From assembly GCF_902859735.1 (NCBI RefSeq), contig NZ_CADIJY010000001.1:806001-870000 (forward strand): DNA of 64,000 nucleotides. Direction: 5' to 3'. The position numbers and the translations under genes were made by a program. Below are positions 30,840-40,804 of this stretch, piece by piece. The notes below the pieces were generated by a model. It was not told where the DNA came from, did no database searches, and saw nothing but the letters and a program-made list of their open reading frames with translations. How positions within the stretch are numbered: the first letter of the stretch is position 1; each line of letters opens with the position of its first letter. The stretch is from Achromobacter aegrifaciens (GTDB lineage: Bacteria; Pseudomonadota; Gammaproteobacteria; Burkholderiales; Burkholderiaceae_B).

Positions 30840-32537
30840 TCAGGGCGCGGCCGCGTGGCCCAGGCCGGCGGCGACAGGCCGGAAGTTGCGGAAGTCCCAG
30901 TCGCGTCCGGGGGCGGCGTCGATCAGGGCCCGCGTGTATTCGTGGCGCGGTTCGGTCAGCACGGTTTCGGCGGAGCCGGTTTCGACGACCTTCCCTCGCT
31001 GCATGACCATGATGGTGTCGCAGATCTGTGCCGCCACGCGCAGGTCGTGGGTGATGAACAGCACGCCCACGCCGGTGCGCTGGCGCACCTGTTCCAGCAG
31101 TTCCAGCACCTGCGCCTGCACCGACACGTCCAATGCGGACACGGCTTCGTCGGCCACCAGGACCTCGGGGTCCATGACCAGGGCACGCGCGATGCAGATG
31201 CGTTGGCGCTGGCCGCCGGAGAACTGGTGCGGGTAGCGGTTCATTGCGTCCGGACTCAGGCCCACCACGCTCAGCGTTTCGCCGGCGCGCTTCAATGCCT
31301 GCTCGCGGGCCACGCCGAAGTTCAAGAGGCCCTCGATGATGGACTCACCGACGGTGCGGCGCGGATTCAGCGAACGGTACGGATCCTGGAACACGATCTG
31401 GATGCGGCGGCGCACCGGGCGCAGCGCCGAGCCGGACAGGGTGCTGAGGTCTTCGCCGCCCATCATCATGTGGCCGGCGGTGGGTTCGATCAGGCGCACG
31501 ATGCAGCGCGCCACGGTCGACTTGCCTGAACCGGACTCGCCCACGATGCCCAGGATCTCGCCCTTGCGCAGCGTCAGGTTGACGTCGGCGGCCGCGATCA
31601 CGTTGCGCGCGGCCTGGCGCGAGAACAGCGAACTCTTGGTGCCGTAGGTGCGGCCCAGGCCCTTGACGTGCAGCACCGGCATGCCCGCCGGCGCCTCGCG
31701 GCGCGAGGGCACCAGGCTGGGTACGGACGACACCAGGCGACGGGTATAGGACTGCTTGGGCTCGGCCAGGATCTCGTTGCGCGTGCCGCTTTCGATCAGG
31801 TCGCCGCGGTTCATCACCACGATGCGGTCGGAGATCTCGGCCACCACGCCGAAGTCGTGGGTGATGAACAGCACCGCGGTCTGGTGCTTGACCTGCAGTT
31901 CCTTGATGAGCGCCAGAATCTGCTTCTGCGTGGTGACGTCCAGCGCCGTGGTCGGCTCGTCCGCGATCAGCAGCTTGGGCTCCAGGATCAGCGCCATGGC
32001 GATCACGATGCGCTGGCGCTGGCCGCCCGACAATTGGTGCGGATAGGCTTCGAAGATGCGTTCGACGTCTGGCAGGTGCACCGACCGGAACATGTCCAGC
32101 ACCTTGGCGCGGCGTTCCGCGGCCGACATCTGCTTGCGGTGCAGGCGCAGCACTTCGTCGACCTGCTTGCCCACGGTGTGCACGGGGTTCAGCGCGGTCA
32201 TGGGTTCCTGGAACACCATGGCCATGCGCGTGGCGCGCATCTCGCGCAGGCGGCGCTGCGTGGCCGTGACCACGTCTTCGCCTTCCACGCGGATCGAACC
32301 CGCGCTGACGCCCAGCACGCCGGGAGGCAGCAGGCCCATGACGGCCAGCGAGGTGACGGATTTGCCGGAGCCGGATTCGCCGACCACGCACACGGTTTCG
32401 CCGGCATGCACGTCCAGGCTCAGGTTGCGCACGACGCGGTTGCCGGCGCCGGCGACTTCCACCGAGAGGTTGCGGATGGCCAGGATGGCGGTCGAAGTAT
32501 CGCCCGCGGGAGGAGTGGGGGAATAGGTCATCGGCAT
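30840..32537 (-). CDS. Peptide ABC transporter ATP-binding protein, fused two-domain (DppD-DppF type)
   Basis: 565 residues holding two complete ABC ATPases. Domain 1 (about 18-270) has Walker [12 protein letters not shown] and signature [15 protein letters not shown]. Domain 2 (about 290-565) has Walker [12 protein letters not shown] and signature [15 protein letters not shown]. Both have Walker B and switch His (LFITHD). The C-terminal ends of each domain carry the oligopeptide-type extension, as in GsiA/YejF. The start is ATG at 32537 (TGATG, one-base overlap with the permease stop) or six bases later at 32531. It energises uptake with the two permeases and binding protein encoded upstream. 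Confidence 0.93.
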   Translation of the reverse strand: MPMTYSPTPPAGDTSTAILAIRNLSVEVAGAGNRVVRNLSLDVHAGETVCVVGESGSGKSVTSLAVMGLLPPGVLGVSAGSIRVEGEDVVTATQRRLREMRATRMAMVFQEPMTALNPVHTVGKQVDEVLRLHRKQMSAAERRAKVLDMFRSVHLPDVERIFEAYPHQLSGGQRQRIVIAMALILEPKLLIADEPTTALDVTTQKQILALIKELQVKHQTAVLFITHDFGVVAEISDRIVVMNRGDLIESGTRNEILAEPKQSYTRRLVSSVPSLVPSRREAPAGMPVLHVKGLGRTYGTKSSLFSRQAARNVIAAADVNLTLRKGEILGIVGESGSGKSTVARCIVRLIEPTAGHMMMGGEDLSTLSGSALRPVRRRIQIVFQDPYRSLNPRRTVGESIIEGLLNFGVAREQALKRAGETLSVVGLSPDAMNRYPHQFSGGQRQRICIARALVMDPEVLVADEAVSALDVSVQAQVLELLEQVRQRTGVGVLFITHDLRVAAQICDTIMVMQRGKVVETGSAETVLTEPRHEYTRALIDAAPGRDWDFRNFRPVAAGLGHAAAP

Positions 32538-33442
32538 CAGATCCTGCGCACCATTTTCGGGTCCAGCGCGTCGCGCAAGGCGTCGCCCAGGATGTTCACG
32601 CTGAGCACGGTCAGCGACAGGAACAGGCCGGGGAACAGGATCAGGCCGGGCAGCATGCGGAAGTACATGCGTCCTTCGGACATGATGTTGCCCCAGGAGG
32701 CGATCTCGGGCGGGATGCCCGCGCCCAGGAAGCTCAGGATGGCTTCGGTGAGCATGGCGGACGCGAACACATAGGTGCCCTGTACCGTCAGCGGCGCGAT
32801 GGTGCTGGGCACCATGTGGCGCCACAGCAGCAGCGGCAGCGGCGTGCCCAGGGCCAGCGCGGCTTCGACATAGGGTTCGCCGCGCACGGTCAGGATCTGG
32901 CCGCGCACCAGCCGCACCACGCGCGGAATTTCGGGGATGGTGATGGCGACCAGAACGGTCGTGATGCTGGCGCCAGTGACCGATACCAGGGCGATCGCCA
33001 GCAGGATGCCGGGGATGGCCATGATGGCGTCCATGGTGCGCATGATCAGCCCGTCCAGTGAACGGAACCAGCCCGCGATCACGCCGATGACCAGGCCGAT
33101 GGCGACGCTGACCAGCGCCGCGCCCAGGCCCGCGATCAGCGAGACGCGCGCGCCGTAGGCCACGCGCGACCAGACGTCGCGGCCGAAGGCGTCGGTGCCC
33201 AGCAGGTAATCGGAGAAGGGCGGCTTCAGGCGCGCGCCGGGGTTGATCGAGGTGGGGTCGACTGTGCCCAGCAGCGGTGCGAACAGCGCGATGGCGACGA
33301 CGGCCACCAGCACGATCAGCGCCAGCATCACGGGCCAGCTTTTGAGGCCCTGGCGGATCTGGCGCCAGGCGGTGGCTTGGGGCGTGCCGCCGCCGGGGAG
33401 ATCTGCGGCCGCTTGCGCGGCGGCATCGGTTGGCGTTTGCAT
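32537..33442 (-). CDS. Peptide ABC transporter permease (DppC type)
   Basis: 301-residue inner-membrane permease. After a roughly 45-residue cytoplasmic N terminus and a first span (VMLALIVLVAVVAIALFAPLL) comes the OppC-type N domain (DYLLGTDAFGRDVWSRVAYGARVSL). Five further spans follow, with an EAA loop (EAALALGTPLPLLLWRHMVPS) that contacts the ATPase. The ATG at 33442 (MQTPTDAAAQ) is preferred over a longer frame that would overlap the preceding permease gene. Four bases separate it from the dppB-type stop. Confidence 0.93.
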   Translation of the reverse strand: MQTPTDAAAQAAADLPGGGTPQATAWRQIRQGLKSWPVMLALIVLVAVVAIALFAPLLGTVDPTSINPGARLKPPFSDYLLGTDAFGRDVWSRVAYGARVSLIAGLGAALVSVAIGLVIGVIAGWFRSLDGLIMRTMDAIMAIPGILLAIALVSVTGASITTVLVAITIPEIPRVVRLVRGQILTVRGEPYVEAALALGTPLPLLLWRHMVPSTIAPLTVQGTYVFASAMLTEAILSFLGAGIPPEIASWGNIMSEGRMYFRMLPGLILFPGLFLSLTVLSVNILGDALRDALDPKMVRRI

Positions 33443-33446
33443 GGTG

Positions 33447-34388
33447 TTAGTACCTGATCCGAGGGTCGAACACCGTGTAGGCGCAATCGACAACAAGATT
33501 GATGAACACGTAGACGAACGCGAAGAAGAGCGTCAGGCCCTGGATGACGGGGTAATCGCGCGCGAGCACGGCTTCCACCACCAGCCGGCCCAGGCCGGGG
33601 ATGTTGAACACCGATTCGGTCACGACCACGCCGCTGATCAGCAGCGCGATGCCCAGGCCCACCACCGTGGCGATGGGCACGGCGGCGTTGCGCAGGGCGT
33701 GGCCCAGCAGCACGCCGGTTTCGCCCAGGCCCTTGGAGCGCGCCGTGCGGATGAAGTCCTCGCCCATGACCTCGATGACGCTGGTGCGCGTGATGCGCGC
33801 GATCAGCGCCACGTAGACCGTGGACAGGGCCAGCGACGGCAGGATGAGGCGGTGCAGGTACGGCCAGAAGCCCTTGGCCAGCGGCGCGTAGCCCTGCACG
33901 TTGAACCAGCCCAGCTTGATGGCGAAGAGCCAGATCAGCAGGTAGCCCGTGACGAAGACCGGCACCGAGAATCCCAGCACCGAGAAGCCCATCACGGCGC
34001 GGTCCAGCAGCTTGCCTTGGCGCCATGCGGCCAGCACGCCCAGCGGAATGGCGACGAGCAGGGTGAACACCAGGGTCAGCACCGCCAGGCTGAGCGACGG
34101 TTCCAGGCGCTGGCCGATCAGCTTGGTGACCGGCACGCCCGACATGAGCGAAGTGCCCAGGTCGCCTTGCAGGAGCTTGCCGCCCCAGATGAAGAACTGC
34201 TTGATGACCGGCTGGTCCAGGCCCATCGTCTGGCGTATCTGGACGATGCGCTCGGGCGTGGCGCCGTCGCCCGCCATGATGATGGCCGGATCTCCCGGGC
34301 TGAAACGCAATATCGCGAAGACCACCACCGCGACCATCACCAGAACGGGGATGGTCGCGAGGAGCCGGCGTGAGACAAATGCCAGCAT
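33447..34388 (-). CDS. Peptide ABC transporter permease (DppB type)
   Basis: 313-residue inner-membrane permease with six spans. The N terminus MLAFVSRRLLATIPVLVMVAVVVFAILRFSPGDPA and the EAA-like loop (IRTARSKGLGETGVLLGHALRNA) are typical of DppB/GsiC. It ends with YTVFDPRIRY, the conserved family tail. It lies 26 bases after the substrate-binding protein stop and four bases before the partner permease, in a tightly packed transport operon. Confidence 0.94.
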   Translation of the reverse strand: MLAFVSRRLLATIPVLVMVAVVVFAILRFSPGDPAIIMAGDGATPERIVQIRQTMGLDQPVIKQFFIWGGKLLQGDLGTSLMSGVPVTKLIGQRLEPSLSLAVLTLVFTLLVAIPLGVLAAWRQGKLLDRAVMGFSVLGFSVPVFVTGYLLIWLFAIKLGWFNVQGYAPLAKGFWPYLHRLILPSLALSTVYVALIARITRTSVIEVMGEDFIRTARSKGLGETGVLLGHALRNAAVPIATVVGLGIALLISGVVVTESVFNIPGLGRLVVEAVLARDYPVIQGLTLFFAFVYVFINLVVDCAYTVFDPRIRY

Positions 34389-34414
34389 GTATTTCCCCCT
34401 GAACTACTTGCCCA

Positions 34415-35980
34415 TCAAGGGGCTTTCTTGACGTTCCAGAACGCGAACACCGGCGCGTGCACCAGGCCCGAGAGCTTGGTCGAGTAGACGGTGGGCACGG
34501 ACATCTGGCCCAGCGGCACGTACAGGCCTTCATCGATGCCGATGCGCTGCACTTCCTCGGCGATCTTCTTCTGTTCCGCGGGGTCGGAGGTCAGCGCCAT
34601 CTTGGTGCGCAGCTCTTCGATCTGCGGGAAGTCGGGCCAGCCGAACCAGGCGTTGTCGCCGTTGGCCGCGGCCGGGGCGGAACGGACCGGGTCCATCACG
34701 TCGGTGGCGTACCAGTTGGTGTTGTGGATGTTCCAGCCGCCTTCCGCGGGCGCAGCCTTCGAGGCGCGGCGCGTTGCGACGCTTTGCCAGTCCATCGCGG
34801 CCAGGTTGACGTTGAAGCCGGCCTTGCGCAGCGCCTGCGCCATCACCACCGGCTGCGCCGACAGCGTACCGACGTCGGTCGCGTGCATGACCAGGATGGG
34901 CGTGTTGTCGTAGCCCGCTTCCTTCAGCAGCGCCTTGGCCTTTTCGATGTTGGACGGCACCACCATGTCCTTGCCGATGTCGCTTTCCAGCGGCGTGCCG
35001 CAACCCCACAGCGAGGCGCAGGTCTTCCAGTACTTCGGATTGCCGACCAGCGCCTTCATCACGTCTTCCTGGCCGATGGCGTACATCGCGGCCTGGCGCA
35101 CCTTCTTGTTGTTGAAGGGCGGGTACTTGAAGTTGAAGCGGTACATCGTGAAGTAGCCGACCGGGCTGAGCGACTCTTCCTTCAGATCCTTGTTGCCTTC
35201 GATCATCGGCAGCAGGTCGTAGGGGAACTGTTCGACGAAGTCGATCTCGCCGCCCAGCAGCGCGTTGGCGGTGGTCAGCGCATCCGGCATGACGTCCCAT
35301 TCGACCTTGTCGACATTGACGACCTTGCCGCCGGCCAGGCCGCTTGCGGGTTCCTTGCGCGGCACGTAGTCGGCGTTCTTGGCGTAGACGGTCTTCACGC
35401 CCGGCTTGAATTCGATGACCTTGAACGGACCCGAGCCGGTCATGTCGGTGATGGGCTGACCGATGGCCTGTTCGGCGATGCGCTTGGGCATCATGAACGG
35501 CGCGGTGCCGGTGGGCTTGGACAGGGCGCGCAGCGCCAGGTCCGTGGGTTCCTTCATGACGATGCGGAAATTCTTGTCGTCGATGACTTCGATCTTGTCG
35601 GTGAACTTCAGCAGCGTGCGGCCCATGCCGTCGCCGGCGGCCCAGCGCTTGATCGAAGCGACGCAATCCTCGGACGTCACCGGCTTGCCGTCATGCCATT
35701 TCTGGCCGTCGCGCAAGGTCATGGTGTAGGTCTTGCCATCGGGGGAGACTTCCCACTTTTCCAGCATCTGCGGCTGGATCTTGTTGTCGGCGTCGGTGGC
35801 CAGCAGGGTGTCGTAAATCATGTAGCCGTGCCACGTCGTGATGTACGCGGTGGTGGCATGCGGGTCGGTCAGGCGCAGAGGCGAGTGCATCACCGACTTG
35901 ATGACGGTCTCGGCGTAGGCGCCGTGAGCCATCATCATGGTGGCGCCGGCCAGCGCGGCCGCTCGGACGTACTTCAGCAT
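34415..35980 (-). CDS. ABC transporter substrate-binding protein, family 5 (peptide/opine type)
   Basis: 521-residue periplasmic binding protein. The ATG at 35980 gives a clean Sec signal peptide (MLKYVRAAALAGATMMMAHG then AYA-E, cleavage near residue 23). Family-5 blocks include HATTAYITTWHGYMIYDTLLATD, KWEVSPDGKTYTMTLRDGQKWHDGKPVTSEDCVASIKRW, and GEIDFVEQFPYDLLP. It determines what the operon imports; peptides, glutathione-like or opine-like compounds are possible and cannot be separated by eye. The gene follows M81 copy B, with an 82-base gap that contains a strong hairpin. Confidence 0.93.
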   Translation of the reverse strand: MLKYVRAAALAGATMMMAHGAYAETVIKSVMHSPLRLTDPHATTAYITTWHGYMIYDTLLATDADNKIQPQMLEKWEVSPDGKTYTMTLRDGQKWHDGKPVTSEDCVASIKRWAAGDGMGRTLLKFTDKIEVIDDKNFRIVMKEPTDLALRALSKPTGTAPFMMPKRIAEQAIGQPITDMTGSGPFKVIEFKPGVKTVYAKNADYVPRKEPASGLAGGKVVNVDKVEWDVMPDALTTANALLGGEIDFVEQFPYDLLPMIEGNKDLKEESLSPVGYFTMYRFNFKYPPFNNKKVRQAAMYAIGQEDVMKALVGNPKYWKTCASLWGCGTPLESDIGKDMVVPSNIEKAKALLKEAGYDNTPILVMHATDVGTLSAQPVVMAQALRKAGFNVNLAAMDWQSVATRRASKAAPAEGGWNIHNTNWYATDVMDPVRSAPAAANGDNAWFGWPDFPQIEELRTKMALTSDPAEQKKIAEEVQRIGIDEGLYVPLGQMSVPTVYSTKLSGLVHAPVFAFWNVKKAP

Positions 35981-36005
35981 GAATGTTCCCCTTGATGCGT
36001 GGTGA

Positions 36006-36023
36006 GCGGCGCCATCGCGCCGC
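36006..36023 (-). other. Intercistronic hairpin between M81 copy B and binding-protein gene
   Basis: GCGGCGC and GCGCCGC with a CATC loop, no T-tract, about 25 bases upstream of the binding-protein start. It could stabilise the downstream message, as seen in many binding-protein operons, or act as a partial processing site. Confidence 0.4.
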
Positions 36024-36062
36024 TGCGTCGTTGGTCCGCCGCGCGGTGGCGGCGTGCGAGCT

Positions 36063-37571
36063 TCAGGCGGTAGCGGGCCCGCCCGAAAAGACAGGTCCGC
36101 AAGGCGCCATTCTGATGCCGGGACGCAACCGTGTCCATGGTTGTTTTGCCGCATCCATCAGCATGGAACCCGGGGCCGCGCATACCAGGATCTTTTCTGC
36201 GATGCCGGTGAAATCCGCGCGGAAGTGGGCGGAGCTCTTGACCACCAGGATCGCTGCGCGTTGCGGTTCCACGCCGGCGAAGCGGAACATCTCCTGGTCG
36301 GCCATCTGCACCTTGTTGGAGGCGACGATGATGCGTACGCCGCCCACGCGCAGGCAGGCGCTGGGGCCCAGGTCCATATGGAAGCCGCGATAGAAGGCGC
36401 CGTGCGTATCGAAGCGTCCATCTGAAGTTTTCTCGACGATGAACTCGGTGTCCAGCGGTTCATCGTCGGGAATACCCGAGTGTCCACCCAATGCAATACG
36501 TACCTTGTTTCCAGCGCCCGCGCGATGGGCCGCCAGCGCGGCCGCGGGGTCGACGATGAGGCCGATGGCGGTGTCGCGCGCATCGTGCCGGATCAGGGCG
36601 CGCAAGACGCCGGTGGTGTCCGAGCTGCCGCCCGCGCCCGGGTTGTCCTGCGCGTCGGCGATGACCACGGGTTTGTGCGCGTCGCGCGCCAGGCGCATGG
36701 CTTCCTGCACGGCTTCGTCGGGTGTGTAGAGCCTGCCGCCGAAGTCGCGTTCGGCGTTGAGCACGGCGCGCGCCATTTCGTCGGCAGCGGCGTCGGCGTC
36801 GGCTTGGGTGGCGCCATAAGCCCAAACGGTGGGCGCGCACTCGGGGAAATCGGCTGCGGGAAAACCCGTGGCGAACGACAGGCTGAGGGCGCCACGCGCT
36901 TCGATGTCGCCCACCATCTGGTACAGGCTGCGCGAGGGTTCGATGTCGGTGGACTGCCAGCACAGCGAAATCAGGTAGGGCAGCGCACGCAGGGCCACGC
37001 AGGGCCGCGGCGCGCCCGCCAGCCGCGCGGCCAGCAGTTCGGCTGCGCGCTGCCCGGTTTCGGCCATGTCGATGTGAGGATAGGTGCGATAGCAGACCAG
37101 CGCGTCCGCGTGGCGCACCATGGCGCGGGTGACGTTGGCATGCAGGTCCAGGCTGGCCACGACAGGCACGTCCGGACCCACCAGCTCGCGCACGCGTTTG
37201 AGCAGTTCGCCTTCGCCGTCGTCCAGGTGTTCCGTGACCATGGCGCCGTGCAGGTCCAGATAGACGCCATCCAGCGGCAGCGCCTGCGACAGCCCCTGCA
37301 GGATCATCGCGCTGATGCGTTCGAACGCATCCTTGGTGACCGGACCCGAGGGGCTGGCCGCCGCCCAGGTAGTAGGTAGCAAGGTGTGCCGTCCCATGGC
37401 TTCGATGAAGCCCGCCACCGGTATGTTGGCGCCCGCCACCGCCTGGAACATGGCGGGCCCGCTGACCAGCTTGGGCCAGCCCCCGCCTTTCTCGGCAAAA
37501 TCTTCCCACGCCGCGCGCGAAGGCGCGAACGTATTGGTCTCATGCTGAAAGCCGCCTATCCCGATGCGCAT
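36063..37571 (-). CDS. M81 family (MlrC-like) metallopeptidase, copy B
   Basis: 502 residues from the ATG at 37571 (MRIGIGGFQHETNTFAPSR). It carries the same M81 motif series as copy A: HETNTFAP, LDLHGAMVTEHLDDGEG, LDLHANVTRAMVRHA, YRTYPHIDMAETG, and the C-terminal DAQDNPGAGGSSDTTGVL. Sequence outside the motifs differs strongly from copy A, so the two are old paralogues, not a recent duplication. It has no signal peptide. It is the first gene of the operon and so probably lies next to the promoter. Predicted function is zinc-dependent hydrolysis of an imported peptide-like substrate. Confidence 0.85.
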   Translation of the reverse strand: MRIGIGGFQHETNTFAPSRAAWEDFAEKGGGWPKLVSGPAMFQAVAGANIPVAGFIEAMGRHTLLPTTWAAASPSGPVTKDAFERISAMILQGLSQALPLDGVYLDLHGAMVTEHLDDGEGELLKRVRELVGPDVPVVASLDLHANVTRAMVRHADALVCYRTYPHIDMAETGQRAAELLAARLAGAPRPCVALRALPYLISLCWQSTDIEPSRSLYQMVGDIEARGALSLSFATGFPAADFPECAPTVWAYGATQADADAAADEMARAVLNAERDFGGRLYTPDEAVQEAMRLARDAHKPVVIADAQDNPGAGGSSDTTGVLRALIRHDARDTAIGLIVDPAAALAAHRAGAGNKVRIALGGHSGIPDDEPLDTEFIVEKTSDGRFDTHGAFYRGFHMDLGPSACLRVGGVRIIVASNKVQMADQEMFRFAGVEPQRAAILVVKSSAHFRADFTGIAEKILVCAAPGSMLMDAAKQPWTRLRPGIRMAPCGPVFSGGPATA

Positions 37572-37688
37572 CAGGATTCCCCTTGTCGTTTTTGATATGA
37601 GGAAGGCGCGGCTACGCCGCGCCCGTTTCAGTTCCCGCTGCAAACGGGCACAACGCAACTAACTGGCAAGATCGTCCCAAGCGGGGTC

Positions 37689-37772
37689 GCGCGGATCCGG
37701 CTTTGCCGGTCCGCAGCGACGCCCCCTTGAGGGGGGCCCGCCTGAGGGGGAAGCGCGCAGCGCTCCGGGGGG
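37689..37772. repeat. GC-rich palindromic intergenic repeat element
   Basis: Three adjacent stem-loops: GCGGATCCGGC TTT GCCGGTCCGC (37690-37713), CCCCC TTGA GGGGG, and a GCGC-rich palindrome (GCGCGCAGCGC) ending at CTCCGGGG. The string resembles dispersed repeats I recall from Burkholderiales intergenic regions. It lies between mmsA and the M81 operon and may also act as a transcription barrier. Confidence 0.5.
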
Positions 37773-37773
37773 C

Positions 37774-39267
37774 TCACTTCGCTACAGGCATGGTGAACTC
37801 GGCGCCCTTGGCGATGCTGTCAGGCCAGCGCTGCATCACGCTCTTGTAGCGCGAATAGAAGCGGATGCCTTCTTCGCCGTAAGCGTGATGGTCGCCGAAC
37901 AGCGAGCGCTTCCAGCCGCCGAACGAATGCCAGGCCATGGGTACCGGGATCGGCACGTTGATGCCGACCATGCCGACCTTGATCTGGCGCGCGAAGGCGC
38001 GCGCCACGCCGCCGTCGGACGTGAAGCAGGCCACGCCATTGCCGAATTCATGGGCGTTGATCAGTTCGACTGCCGAGGCGAAGTCCGGCACGCGCACCAC
38101 GCACAGCACAGGCCCGAAGATTTCTTCGCGGTAGATGTTCATGGCAGGCTTGACGTTGTCGAACAGCGTGCCGCCGAGGAAGAAGCCCTTTTCGTTGCCA
38201 GGTACCTTCAAACCGCGGCCGTCGACCACCAGCGTGGCGCCGGCGGCGATGCCGTCTTCGATATAGCCCACGACCTTGCCGCGATGCTGCGAGGTGACGA
38301 GCGGGCCCATCTCTGCATCGCCTTGCATGCCGTCCTTGACCACCAGCGCCTTGACGCGCGGCGTCAGGCGTTCGACCACCTTGTCGGCCACGTCGCCCAC
38401 CGCCACCGCCACCGAGATGGCCATGCAGCGTTCGCCGGCCGAGCCATAGGCCGCGCCCATCAGCGCGTCGGTGACCTGGTCCAGGTCGGCATCGGGCATG
38501 ACCACCATGTGGTTCTTCGCGCCGCCCAGCGCCTGCACGCGCTTGCCGCGGCGGGTGCCTTCGGCGTAGATGTATTCGGCAATCGGCGTCGAGCCGACGA
38601 AGGACAGGGCCTCGACGTCGGGATGCGCGATCAGCGCGTCTACCGCCTGCTTGTCGCCGTGCACGACGTTGAACACGCCTTCGGGCAGGCCGGCTTCGGC
38701 CAGCAGTTCGGCCAGGCGCACGGACGCCGACGGGTCGCGCTCGGAAGGCTTGAGCACGAAGGTGTTGCCGCAGGCGATGGCCACCGGGAACATCCAGCAC
38801 GGCACCATCATGGGGAAGTTGAACGGCGTGATGCCGGCCACTACGCCCAGGGCCTGGCGCATGCTCCAGTTGTCGATGCCGCCGCCGATCTGGTCGGAGT
38901 ATTGGCCCTTCATCAACTGCGGAATGCCGCAGGCGAATTCGACGATTTCGATGCCGCGCGTGACCTCGCCCTTGGCGTCGGAGAAGACCTTGCCATGTTC
39001 GCGGGTGATCAGTTCTGCCAGTTCGTCCTGATGCTTGTCCAGCAGCGCCTTGAAATTGAACAGGATGCGTGCGCGCTTGAGCGCGGGCGTTTCGGACCAG
39101 GCCGGAAACGCGGCCTTGGCAGCGGCCACGGCCAGCGCGACTTCGTCATTCGACGCCAGCGGAATGGACGCGGTGACTTCGCCGGTGGCGGGGTTGAAGC
39201 CGTCGGCGTAGCGGTTGCTGCGGCCGTCGTAGTGCTGGCCATTGATGAAATGCGGGATCTTCTTCAT
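37774..39267 (-). CDS. mmsA: CoA-acylating methylmalonate/malonate-semialdehyde dehydrogenase
   Basis: Oxidises methylmalonate semialdehyde to propionyl-CoA, or malonate semialdehyde to acetyl-CoA, with NAD and CoA. 497 residues from the ATG at 39267 ([15 protein letters not shown]). The catalytic cysteine is residue 281 in [14 protein letters not shown]. Other family blocks are [33 protein letters not shown] and [25 protein letters not shown]-like ([19 protein letters not shown]). Together with the upstream omega-amino acid aminotransferase gene it completes beta-alanine degradation to acetyl-CoA. A terminator between the two suggests separate or attenuated transcription. Confidence 0.93.
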   Translation of the reverse strand: MKKIPHFINGQHYDGRSNRYADGFNPATGEVTASIPLASNDEVALAVAAAKAAFPAWSETPALKRARILFNFKALLDKHQDELAELITREHGKVFSDAKGEVTRGIEIVEFACGIPQLMKGQYSDQIGGGIDNWSMRQALGVVAGITPFNFPMMVPCWMFPVAIACGNTFVLKPSERDPSASVRLAELLAEAGLPEGVFNVVHGDKQAVDALIAHPDVEALSFVGSTPIAEYIYAEGTRRGKRVQALGGAKNHMVVMPDADLDQVTDALMGAAYGSAGERCMAISVAVAVGDVADKVVERLTPRVKALVVKDGMQGDAEMGPLVTSQHRGKVVGYIEDGIAAGATLVVDGRGLKVPGNEKGFFLGGTLFDNVKPAMNIYREEIFGPVLCVVRVPDFASAVELINAHEFGNGVACFTSDGGVARAFARQIKVGMVGINVPIPVPMAWHSFGGWKRSLFGDHHAYGEEGIRFYSRYKSVMQRWPDSIAKGAEFTMPVAK

Positions 39268-39328
39268 GGGAACGCTCGAATCTGGGGCTTTGAAAAATGC
39301 CACAGGGCGGCCGTCGGCCGCCCAGGCG

Positions 39329-39351
39329 AAAAACCGCCCCTCGCGGGGCGG
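39329..39351 (-). terminator. Rho-independent terminator after the aminotransferase gene
   Basis: On the minus strand CCGCCCC and GGGGCGG form a stem with a four-base loop, followed by TTTTT. It lies eight bases past the aminotransferase stop codon and before mmsA. Confidence 0.8.
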
Positions 39352-39358
39352 CGGACGA

Positions 39359-40684
39359 TCAGGCGACTTCTTTCAGGATGCGGCCGATCTGTTCGAAGAT
39401 CTGGCCGATCTGAGCCTCTTCGATGATGAGCGGGGGCGAGATCGCGATGATGTCGCCGGTGTACCGCACCATCAGGCCGCTGTCGAAGCACTTCTGGAAG
39501 ACTTCGGCGGCGCGCGCGCCGGGAGCGCCCGCGCGCGGCGCGAGCTCAATGCCGCAGACCAGACCCAGGTTGCGCACGTCGATGACGTGCGGCGCGCCCT
39601 TCAGGCTGTGGGCGGCTTCCTGGAAGGCGCCGGACAGCTTGCGGGCGCGGCCGAACAGGTCTTCGCGGCGGTAGATGTCCAGCGTGGCCAGGATGGCGGC
39701 GGCGGCCAGCGGGTGCGCCGAATAGGTGTAGCCGTGGAAGAACTCGATGCCGCCGGCCGGGCCGTTGACGATGGCGTCATGCACTTCGCGCTTGACCGCG
39801 ACCGCGCCAGCCGGCACGGCGGCGTTGCTCACGCCCTTGGCCATGGCGATGATGTCCGGCGTGACGCCGAAGAACTCGGAGGCCGTGGCGGCGCCCAGGC
39901 GGCCGTACGCGGTGATGACTTCGTCGAATATCAGCAGGATGCCGTGCTTGGAGGTGATCTCGCGCAACTTTTCCAGATAGCCCTTGGGCGGGATCAGCAC
40001 GCCGGTCGAACCCGCCATGGGTTCGACGATGACCGCGGCGATGGTGGACGGGTCGTGCAGGGCGACGATGCGCTCCAGTTCGTCGGCAAGGTGCGCGCCC
40101 CAGGCCGGCTGGCCCTTGGAATAGGCGTTCTGCTCGATGTTGTGGGTGTGCGGCAGATGATCCACGGCGGGCAGCAGCGCGCCGGAGAAGGTCTTGCGGT
40201 TGGTCGAGATGCCGCCGACCGAGATGCCGCCGAAGCCTACGCCGTGGTAGCCGCGCTCGCGGCCGATCAGGCGGGTGCGCTGGCCTTCGCCGCGGGCGCG
40301 GTGATAGGCCAGGGCGATCTTCAGGCAGGTGTCGACGGATTCGGAGCCCGAGTTCGTGAAGAAAACCCGGTCCAGGCCCTGCGGCATCATGCTCGCGACT
40401 GCGGTCGCGGCCTCGAAGGCCAGCGGGTGGCCCAGCTGGAAGCCCGGCGCGTAGTCCATCACGCCTGCCTGTTTGGCGATCGCGGCGACGATTTCCTCGC
40501 GGCCGTGGCCGGCGTTGACGCACCACAGGCCGGCCGTGCCGTCCAGGATCTGGCGGCCGTCGGTCGAGGTGTAATACATGCCCTTGGCGGTCGCCAGCAT
40601 GCGCGGGTGTGCCTTGAACTGCTTGTTGGCAGTGAAGGGCATCCAGAGGTGGGACAGGTCGGGCAGTTTGTCGGGGGCGTTCAT
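39359..40684 (-). CDS. Omega-amino acid (beta-alanine):pyruvate aminotransferase
   Basis: Class III PLP aminotransferase that moves the omega-amino group of beta-alanine (or similar) to pyruvate, giving malonate semialdehyde. 441 residues. The N terminus [20 protein letters not shown] and the block [21 protein letters not shown] are characteristic of the omega-APT group. The PLP lysine is residue 283 in [18 protein letters not shown], and [12 protein letters not shown] supplies the Asp that binds the pyridine nitrogen. The next gene, mmsA, consumes the product. Divergent from a MocR regulator gene, whose likely operator lies between them. Preferred donor amine is inferred, not shown. Confidence 0.9.
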   Translation of the reverse strand: MNAPDKLPDLSHLWMPFTANKQFKAHPRMLATAKGMYYTSTDGRQILDGTAGLWCVNAGHGREEIVAAIAKQAGVMDYAPGFQLGHPLAFEAATAVASMMPQGLDRVFFTNSGSESVDTCLKIALAYHRARGEGQRTRLIGRERGYHGVGFGGISVGGISTNRKTFSGALLPAVDHLPHTHNIEQNAYSKGQPAWGAHLADELERIVALHDPSTIAAVIVEPMAGSTGVLIPPKGYLEKLREITSKHGILLIFDEVITAYGRLGAATASEFFGVTPDIIAMAKGVSNAAVPAGAVAVKREVHDAIVNGPAGGIEFFHGYTYSAHPLAAAAILATLDIYRREDLFGRARKLSGAFQEAAHSLKGAPHVIDVRNLGLVCGIELAPRAGAPGARAAEVFQKCFDSGLMVRYTGDIIAISPPLIIEEAQIGQIFEQIGRILKEVA

Positions 40685-40804
40685 GGCGGCTCCAGGGGAC
40701 GGACAAGCGCTGGACTTGGGCGACGGTTGTGCAGCCAGCGGGATTGAAACGATTCTGGTGCGTCCGGATAGGAATGAAAATATACGATCCGCGCAAATGC
40801 GGCT

